Positions 6,662-11,637 of a stretch of 11,637 bases of DNA are shown piece after piece (within the stretch, counting starts at the first letter, position 1; every line of letters starts with the position of its first letter). A program made the position numbers and the translations under genes. The stretch comes from Euryarchaeota archaeon UBA501 (lineage in GTDB: Archaea; Thermoplasmatota; Poseidoniia; Poseidoniales; Thalassarchaeaceae): positions 1 to 11,637 of the forward strand of contig DAVT01000075.1 of assembly GCA_002505685.1 (NCBI GenBank), read 5' to 3'. The notes beneath the pieces are model-generated. The model was not told the DNA's origin. It saw only the letters and a program-made list of their open reading frames with translations, and made no database searches.

Positions 6662-8287
6662 ATGTACGGTGGACAACAACCAATCTTCATCCTCAAGGAA
6701 GGAACGAACAGAACTCGTGGAAAGAGTGCGCAGAGTAACAATATCGCTGCGGCAAAGGCGGTGGCGGATGCAGTCCGTACCACACTTGGTCCCAAGGGCA
6801 TGGACAAGATGCTTGTCGATAGCATGGGTGATGTAGTCATCACCAATGATGGTGCAACCATTCTCAAGGAAATGGACATCGAACACCCTGCTGCCAAGAT
6901 GATTATTGAAGTTGCCAAGACCCAAGAGCAGCACTGCTTTGACGGCACAACAAGCGCGGTCGTCATCGCTGGAGAACTCCTCAAAAGAAGTGAAGATCTC
7001 ATCGAGCAGAATGTTCACCCAACCGTAATTTGCGAAGGATTCAGACTGGCATCAGACAAGGCGGTCGAACTCCTAGATGGCCATTCGATTGAAGCGGATG
7101 AATCCACCCTACACGAAGTCGCTAAGACGGCGTTGACAGGAAAATCCGCAGGCGCAGTGAAAGCATTCCTTGCTGACATCTGTGTAGATGCAGTACAAGC
7201 GGTTGCCCGCGACGACGATGGAGAAATCATCGTAGATCTAGACGATGTCAAGGTTGAGAAGAAACAAGGAGGTTCAATCAAAGATAGCACCCTTGTAGAT
7301 GGAATCATCCTCGACAAAGAGCGTGTCCACAGTGGTATGCCTCGCAGCGTTGCAGATGCGAAAATCGCCCTCATCAACTCAGCCATCGAAGTCAAGAAAA
7401 CCGAAGTCGATGCAAAGATTCAGATTACAGATCCAGCCATGCTGGCACAATTCTTGGAAGAAGAAGAGAACTATTTGCGAAGCCTAGTCGACAAGATTCA
7501 GGCCGCGGGAGCCAACGTTGTCATTTGCCAGAAGGGCATTGACGATCTTGCTCAGCATTACATGTCCAAGGCTGGTTTATTCGCGGTACGCCGAGCCAAG
7601 AAATCTGACATGGAAGCTCTCGCCAAAGCCACCAGTGGTCGCATTGTAACCAACATTGATGATTTGGGTGCGGACGACTTGGGTCATGCAGCCAAGGTAG
7701 ACGAGCGCAAGATCGGCGAATCCGACATGGTATTCGTGACAGGTTGTTCAGACGCCAAGAGTGTCAGTGTATTGCTACGTGGGGGAACCGAGCACGTTGT
7801 GGATGAAATTCGACGGGCATTTGACGATGCCATCGGAGTGGTTAGTGTCGCACATGAAGACGGAGCAGTTCTCACTGGGGGCGGCTCAGTCCTCGCCTCA
7901 TTGTCGCGCGATTTGCGAGCCTATGCTGAGGGTATCGGTGGCCGTGAACAAATGGCGATCGAAGCATTCGCAGGAGCACTTGAAGTGATTCCTCGAACAC
8001 TGGCTGAAAACGCTGGCCTAGATCCAGTCAACACCATCATCGAAGTCCGCAAAGCACATGCTGAAGGCAAGTCTTCCTACGGCGTGAATGTGTTCGAGGG
8101 TGGTGTCATGGACATGCGAGTCGCAAACGTCCTCGAGCCGGTTCGAGTCGTAGAACAAGCCATTCAATCTGCCACAGAAACCGCAGTCATGATTCTCAGA
8201 ATTGATGATGTGATTTCCAGTCGAGCAGGTGGTGGCGGTGGCATGCCAGACATGGGCGGCATGGACATGGGCGGCATGGGCTTCTGA
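6662..8287 (+). CDS. ths: Thermosome subunit (group II chaperonin, Cpn60/TCP-1 family)
   Basis: A 541-residue subunit of the archaeal double-ring ATP-driven folding chamber. Motifs in order: the N-terminal IFILKEGTNR strand, the ATP-site segment TLGPKGMDKML (41-51), NDGATIL with D63, FDGTTSAVV with D94, the GGG nucleotide loop in LTGGGSVLASL, and NAGLDP with the C-terminal ATPase aspartate. The chain ends in a Gly/Met-rich tail (GGMPDMGGMDMGGMGF), typical of thermosome subunits, whose tails fill the cavity floor. Length is normal and the ATPase aspartates are present, so it should be active. One oddity is phenylalanine 93 where most thermosomes have glycine in GDGTT. It stands between a surface-protein gene and the flavodoxin fusion and has its own ribosome site, so it is probably its own transcription unit. 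Only one subunit gene is seen here; paralogues may be elsewhere. Confidence 0.97.
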   Translation: MYGGQQPIFILKEGTNRTRGKSAQSNNIAAAKAVADAVRTTLGPKGMDKMLVDSMGDVVITNDGATILKEMDIEHPAAKMIIEVAKTQEQHCFDGTTSAVVIAGELLKRSEDLIEQNVHPTVICEGFRLASDKAVELLDGHSIEADESTLHEVAKTALTGKSAGAVKAFLADICVDAVQAVARDDDGEIIVDLDDVKVEKKQGGSIKDSTLVDGIILDKERVHSGMPRSVADAKIALINSAIEVKKTEVDAKIQITDPAMLAQFLEEEENYLRSLVDKIQAAGANVVICQKGIDDLAQHYMSKAGLFAVRRAKKSDMEALAKATSGRIVTNIDDLGADDLGHAAKVDERKIGESDMVFVTGCSDAKSVSVLLRGGTEHVVDEIRRAFDDAIGVVSVAHEDGAVLTGGGSVLASLSRDLRAYAEGIGGREQMAIEAFAGALEVIPRTLAENAGLDPVNTIIEVRKAHAEGKSSYGVNVFEGGVMDMRVANVLEPVRVVEQAIQSATETAVMILRIDDVISSRAGGGGGMPDMGGMDMGGMGF

Positions 8288-8351
8288 CATCAGAAAATTT
8301 CGGCTTTACGACAAGATAGATTGAAGAGTCGAGTTTAGGTGGGCGAAGCAT

Positions 8352-8366
8352 CAGCCCGTAGGGCTG
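8352..8366 (+). promoter_or_regulatory. GTA-spaced inverted repeat 3 (leader of the flavodoxin fusion gene)
   Basis: CAGCCC (8352-8357) and GGGCTG (8361-8366) are perfect 6-bp arms around GTA. The right arm runs into a G-run (8366-8370) that ends 7 bases before ATG 8378, the same spacing as the thermosome ribosome site. A hairpin here would partly cover that G-run, so it could control translation. If the gene starts instead at GTG 8339, the repeat would be inside the coding region. Confidence 0.5.
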
Positions 8367-8377
8367 GGGGCTTTGAA

Positions 8378-10609
8378 ATGTCAGATGCCGCAGATGTAAG
8401 CGCATTCCTGACAGATGGAGACCGTTCTCTGCACATATTGTTCGGCTCTCAAAGTGGCAATTCTGAGGACCTTGCTGCTAAGATTGGTAAGAAGTCAGCG
8501 ACATACGGTCTCGAGGCGACCATTCACGATATGGATGGTTTTGACCTAGCATCACTTTCAGGCATGTCTCGGGTACTCATCGTCTGCTCAACATGGGGAG
8601 AAGGGGAGCAACCTGACAATGCTGAAGATTTGTGGCAGGCAGCAAATTCGGAAGGGGCGCCAAATCTGGACAAAACCCATTTTTCAGTCTGTGCATTAGG
8701 GGATACAAGTTACGAATTCTTTTGCGAATCAGGCAAGCAATGGGATACAAGATTCGCCGAACTAGGCGGTACACGCCTCGTCGATCGTGTTGATTGTGAT
8801 GTGGATTACGAGCCTCCCGCAGCAGTATGGATGGATTCAGCCCTTTCTCACATGGCAGCTGTGGATGGTACAGGTGCGTTCCAATCTGCAATGGTTGAAC
8901 CAATTGCTACCGCCATCGCGAGTGGAGGGGGTGTAGGTCAACAAACAAAGGCAGCACCTCCTTCTGCAACCGCTTCTGCTCCAAGTGTCGATGCCGGAGA
9001 ACTCCAAGAAATAATGGAAGGCGATCGAGACCTACACATTCTGTTCGGAAGCCAATCAGGCAACGCCGAGGGCCTTTGTGCCCTGATTGCCAAGAAGGCC
9101 GCAGATTATGGCTTGGTCGGCCATGTTCACGACATGGATGGATTTGATTTGGCCAGCATGTCTGGCATGAAGCGTATCCTCATCGCTTGCTCAACATGGG
9201 GCGAGGGTGAGCAACCCGACAATGCTGAAGCCTTGTATCAAGCAGCTACTGGGGCTGGTAAGATTTTGACCAACACACATTTCTCGGTCTGTGCGCTTGG
9301 TGATACTAGCTACGAATTCTTCTGTCAGTCTGGAAAGGAGTGGGATCAAGTTCTCGAGACCATGGGGGGTACACGAATCTCCGACCGCGTCGATTGCGAT
9401 GTAGACTATGATTCGCCCGCAGCCACTTGGATGGCAGAGGCCCTTTCTCGCATTGCTTGTGTGGATGATAGCGGCACATTCAACGATGAATTGGTTGAAC
9501 AGATGGCGCAGTTTGCTGCTGGAGATTCAGCCTCGGGCGCTAGTGGGGATGTTGCCACAGTGTCCATGCCCGAGATTCAACTTGAAGCATCCGTGTTCCG
9601 ATACGACGCAGATACCGGTCAAAGTGGAATGGACACATGGGCCTGCACAATCCCGGGCCATTACAGCATCATGGATTTGCTGCGTTCTCTGAAAGCGACC
9701 CAAGACGGCTCACTCACATTCCGTGATGGGGCTGAAAATGACCCGACAACTGGGGTGTGTGTAAACGGGCGACTGGTGTTACCAGGCATGACACGTCTCT
9801 GTGATTTGGTTCGTGACAAGGGTTCCGGTGCCAAACTACGTATCGAACCGATTGCAGCCTACGATGTAATCCGTGATTTGGTTGTAGATTATTCATCATA
9901 TGACAATCTACGTGCAAATAGCAAACCATGGTTTGTGGGCGGGCATCGAGAAGGTAGCTATGTCGGCAAGGTTGTGATTGGGTCCATGGATGCCGTTGTG
10001 GCCACGGAGTTGCATGCTTCCAACGAAATCGCCAGCCCACAATTGTTGCATGCAGCAAGCGATTCAGTTCCATACAATCGATCTTACATCGGTCCAGCAA
10101 TGATTACACATCTTTGGAACCGTTCCTGTGATCCACGAATTTCTGATAAATCTAGAACTGCAATTATTGAATGTCTCGCTGCAACAAACGGTATCAAGGC
10201 AGAGACAGATTTCGCAAGCATTCATCGCCAAGGAAACTTCGGAGCGAATGCGGCGAAATCGATGCTTGATGCTAAAACAGCAGTGCTTTCCCATGACGGC
10301 TACAATGGTCGACATGGCAAGCATGTCTGGTGGTATACATGGTCGATTAAGAGCAGCGGAAAGGTGAACGAGACTACACTCTATAGAACTGTTCTCGGCC
10401 CAATGGGTCTCTTGAGTAACGCCCTTTCAGGCGTCTCAGCCCGCATGATTGGTGGATTCACCAGAACCGGCCGCCCCATGTTCAATGAATTACTCGGGAT
10501 GGTTGCACCACCAGCCGGAATCGGAAAGATGCCCAAGCAATTCAATTCACCTGTGGCAAACCACCACGAGGTAGTTTCTATCTTCAATGAAATGGATGGT
10601 CGATTCTAA
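8378..10609 (+). CDS. Tandem flavodoxin domains fused to an SdhB-like domain lacking Fe-S ligands
   Basis: About 743 residues (numbers count from alternative GTG 8339). Two CysJ/P450-reductase-type flavodoxin domains, about 30-181 and 231-381, each keep the FMN loops: SQSGN, STWGEGEQPDNA and LGDTSYEFFC. An Ala/Pro/Ser-rich linker joins them. From about 410 the chain follows succinate dehydrogenase iron-sulfur subunits: SVFRYDADTG, then VIRDLVVDYSSYDNLR and YIGPAMI. Yet the ligands are gone. 2Fe-2S: FRDGAENDPTTGVCVNG (461-477), A465 and T470 for cysteines. First cubane motif: P567, L570, A573, V577 (next P578). Second: I628, F634, A638. The last 100 residues (GKVNETTLYR, NHHEVVSIFNEM) resemble SdhB/HdrC C-termini. 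No FAD/NADPH module follows, so it is not CysJ. Likely an FMN electron carrier or a docking scaffold; partner unknown. ATG 8378 is preferred because of the G-run and hairpin before it. It is coupled to the next gene. Confidence 0.85.
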   Translation: MSDAADVSAFLTDGDRSLHILFGSQSGNSEDLAAKIGKKSATYGLEATIHDMDGFDLASLSGMSRVLIVCSTWGEGEQPDNAEDLWQAANSEGAPNLDKTHFSVCALGDTSYEFFCESGKQWDTRFAELGGTRLVDRVDCDVDYEPPAAVWMDSALSHMAAVDGTGAFQSAMVEPIATAIASGGGVGQQTKAAPPSATASAPSVDAGELQEIMEGDRDLHILFGSQSGNAEGLCALIAKKAADYGLVGHVHDMDGFDLASMSGMKRILIACSTWGEGEQPDNAEALYQAATGAGKILTNTHFSVCALGDTSYEFFCQSGKEWDQVLETMGGTRISDRVDCDVDYDSPAATWMAEALSRIACVDDSGTFNDELVEQMAQFAAGDSASGASGDVATVSMPEIQLEASVFRYDADTGQSGMDTWACTIPGHYSIMDLLRSLKATQDGSLTFRDGAENDPTTGVCVNGRLVLPGMTRLCDLVRDKGSGAKLRIEPIAAYDVIRDLVVDYSSYDNLRANSKPWFVGGHREGSYVGKVVIGSMDAVVATELHASNEIASPQLLHAASDSVPYNRSYIGPAMITHLWNRSCDPRISDKSRTAIIECLAATNGIKAETDFASIHRQGNFGANAAKSMLDAKTAVLSHDGYNGRHGKHVWWYTWSIKSSGKVNETTLYRTVLGPMGLLSNALSGVSARMIGGFTRTGRPMFNELLGMVAPPAGIGKMPKQFNSPVANHHEVVSIFNEMDGRF
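8426..8881 (+). repeat. Intragenic duplication, copy 1 (flavodoxin domain 1)
   Basis: Codes for 152 residues that align with copy 2 (9029-9481) with one single-residue gap and roughly two-thirds identity by hand. Identity is complete across the FMN-contacting segments, and DNA identity is also high around the STWGEGEQ loop. This indicates an in-gene tandem duplication of a whole domain. Confidence 0.8.
9029..9481 (+). repeat. Intragenic duplication, copy 2 (flavodoxin domain 2)
   Basis: Codes for 151 residues, the partner of copy 1. Differences gather in the surface helices and in the segment after the 60s loop (NSEGAPNLDK against TGAGKILTN). The two domains may bind different partners while keeping the same cofactor site. 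Confidence 0.8.
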
Positions 10610-10611
10610 TG
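10607..10611 (+). promoter_or_regulatory. TAATG stop/start overlap coupling two genes
   Basis: The stop TAA of the flavodoxin fusion and the start ATG of the HdrB-like gene share the A at 10609. Such overlaps usually mean one message and translational coupling, which supports a joint complex with balanced amounts of the two proteins. Confidence 0.85.
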
Positions 10612-11469
10612 CCACTTCGTTATGCATATCATCCCGGCAATGTTGCTCATAGCAACGCCATGGAAGTTGCCGACACCATGCCATTGGCAGCCGAATCACT
10701 TGGAATTGAGTTGGTTGAACTTGAAGGAGCAACCAGTTGTGGTGCGGGAATTATCCGACAGGCCAACGCTGACCTTCAGGTGGCTCTCAATGCTCGAACA
10801 TTGGCGCAGGCTGAGGCTTTGGGCCTAGATATCATTACACCATGTGCTACAACGGCTGCAACATTGCATGAAGATTTGACTGCATTGAGAAATGATAGCA
10901 AATTGATGGCAAAAACCAATGCAGTCTTGGAGCGAAACTGTGAACTCTCCTTGACTGGAGAAGTAAACGTTCATCATTTGTTGCACGTTATTGTTGACGA
11001 GGTTGGCATCGAAAAGTTAGCACAGGCCGTCAAGAATCCCTTTGGATTCAATATCGCTGGATATTATGGCCCCAATATGCAACAAGAAGGAGCGTGCGGT
11101 GGCGATGACGTCTTCGATCCCGACTACCTAGAACGGGTCATTTCAGCCATGGGTGGTACACCGGTCGAATGGTCTTCACGTACGCATTCGGTTGGTGTAC
11201 CTGGGATATTCTCTGAAGAGAATACCGTGCTCAAGCAGACTGCTGCAGTTCTCGCAGATGCCAAGACAGAAGGTGCTGAACTCGTGGTAAGTGCCTGCAA
11301 CCTCTCGCACATGTTGATGGATGTCTACCAAGGCAAAGCTGGGAAGGTTTCAGGAGAGGCCACCAAGGTTCCAGTAATCCACTTGACTGAATTGTTGGCT
11401 TTTGGATTTGGACACTATGTCGATCGGCTAGCACAATTGCGAACCCGTGTGATGATTATCGGAGATTAA
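10609..11469 (+). CDS. HdrB/SdhE-like protein with degenerate CCG motifs
   Basis: 286 residues with the two-repeat layout of the CCG family (HdrB, SdhE, TfrB C-terminal half), which normally binds noncubane 4Fe-4S clusters through two C-x31-39-CC-x~35-C-x2-C motifs. The frame is kept: YHPGN, LEGATSCGAG, ITPCATT for repeat 1; YYGPNM, RTHSVGVPG, SACNLSHMLMD for repeat 2. The ligands mostly are not. Repeat 1: N11, S43, C44, C79, T82 (two of five cysteines left). Repeat 2: P155, H193, S194, C230, S233 (one of five). Spacings N11-x31-S43 and P155-x37-H193 match the family, so this is substitution in an intact fold, not frameshift or misalignment. A noncubane cluster is therefore unlikely. In its relatives this subunit works with SdhB/HdrC, and here the SdhB-like partner lies directly upstream, coupled through TAATG. 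Function unknown; a structural partner of the flavodoxin fusion is the best guess. Confidence 0.82.
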   Translation: MPLRYAYHPGNVAHSNAMEVADTMPLAAESLGIELVELEGATSCGAGIIRQANADLQVALNARTLAQAEALGLDIITPCATTAATLHEDLTALRNDSKLMAKTNAVLERNCELSLTGEVNVHHLLHVIVDEVGIEKLAQAVKNPFGFNIAGYYGPNMQQEGACGGDDVFDPDYLERVISAMGGTPVEWSSRTHSVGVPGIFSEENTVLKQTAAVLADAKTEGAELVVSACNLSHMLMDVYQGKAGKVSGEATKVPVIHLTELLAFGFGHYVDRLAQLRTRVMIIGD

Positions 11470-11637
11470 TCAGTGCCGTGCAATATCCGTACAATTTGTT
11501 GGGCGAGTTGTACAGATAGGCCTTTGACTTCAACGATTTCATCATCTCTTGCATTTGCCAATGCCGCTATTGTAGGCCAGCGCTCTAGGATTCGTGAAGC
11601 TAAAGCAGGACCCACCCCAGGGACCTGTTCAAGCATT
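11466..11637 (-). CDS. C-terminal end of a helix-hairpin-helix DNA-binding protein (partial)
   Basis: Reading the minus strand from the right edge gives 57 open codons (56 residues plus TAA at 11468-11466): LEQVPGVGPALASRIL, then IAALANARDDEIVEVKGLS and VQLAQQIVRILHGTD. The two phrases VPGVGPALASRIL and VKGLSVQLAQQIV are a pair of helix-hairpin-helix motifs, which grip the DNA backbone. A C-terminal tandem HhH with a leucine/alanine-rich spacer is typical of XPF/Hef-type nucleases, and also occurs in UvrC and other repair proteins; the catalytic part lies outside the window, so I do not choose. An ATG at 11636 opens the visible part, but the frame probably continues beyond the edge. Its stop overlaps the end of the convergent HdrB-like gene by 4 bp. 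Confidence 0.75.
   Translation of the reverse strand, partial: MLEQVPGVGPALASRILERWPTIAALANARDDEIVEVKGLSVQLAQQIVRILHGTD

Noticed and set aside
6545..7018. Minus-strand open frame of 157 codons across the thermosome start
   Set aside because: It runs antisense to the highly conserved N-terminal ATPase region of the thermosome and across its leader; the product has no family features.
8288..8335. Terminator after the thermosome gene
   Set aside because: No T-tract or stable hairpin is visible; the AAAATTT run is too short.
8339..10609. Annotation as sulfite reductase flavoprotein alpha subunit (CysJ)
   Set aside because: Only the flavodoxin part matches. The FAD/NADPH-binding ferredoxin-reductase half is absent and the C-terminal half follows SdhB instead.
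10609..11469. Annotation as functional heterodisulfide reductase subunit B
   Set aside because: Seven of ten cluster cysteines are replaced, so the catalytic noncubane clusters cannot be assumed.
1..11637. Mobile element, CRISPR array, tRNA or rRNA
   Set aside because: I found no transposase or integrase motifs, no spaced direct repeats, no cloverleaf and no rRNA-like stretch; nearly all the DNA is accounted for by genes.

Overview
The window looks like a piece of a planktonic archaeal chromosome, most likely a Thermoplasmatota relative of Marine Group II (Candidatus Poseidoniales). Reasons: a group II chaperonin (thermosome) gene, an HdrB/SdhE-type protein, short or absent leaders with TATA-like boxes, dense packing with overlapping convergent genes, and a large secreted Ig-like protein whose cytoplasmic tail ends in a GWTMEQW...YG..YL motif that I associate from memory with that group. 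I could not test the placement by search.

Layout: 1-39 is the probable 3' end of an upstream gene. 65-1216 is a PLP-dependent class I/II aminotransferase, followed at 8 bp by a small membrane protein with a cytosolic-looking cysteine tail (1225-1854). A six-helix membrane protein with an acidic tail lies on the minus strand (1801-2910), and its 3' end overlaps the previous gene by 54 bp. A 149-bp divergent intergenic region follows. Next come a 1,170-residue secreted and anchored Ig-like surface protein (3072-6584), the thermosome (6662-8287), a fused flavodoxin-flavodoxin-SdhB-like protein (8378-10609) translationally coupled to an HdrB/SdhE-like protein (10609-11469), and on the minus strand the last 56 residues of a helix-hairpin-helix protein running off the right edge (11466-11637). 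No stretch above 300 bp lacks a gene. I saw no tRNA, rRNA, CRISPR array or insertion sequence.

The most interesting part is 8378-11469. The C-terminal half of the fused protein keeps the sequence frame of a succinate dehydrogenase/fumarate reductase iron-sulfur subunit, but by hand alignment every cluster-ligand position of the 2Fe-2S, 4Fe-4S and 3Fe-4S sites is replaced by another residue. The next gene keeps the two-repeat CCG frame of HdrB/SdhE but has lost 7 of 10 cluster cysteines. In front of the dead iron-sulfur scaffold sit two duplicated CysJ/P450-reductase-type flavodoxin domains with intact FMN loops. I read this as a possible iron-free derivative of an SdhB-SdhE (or TfrB/HdrCB) electron-transfer unit in which FMN has replaced Fe-S clusters. 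This is inference, and I know of no described equivalent.

A second unexplained signal is a set of three perfect inverted repeats, each with the same GTA spacer closed by C-G, in the upstream regions of three consecutive plus-strand transcription units (surface protein, thermosome, flavodoxin fusion).
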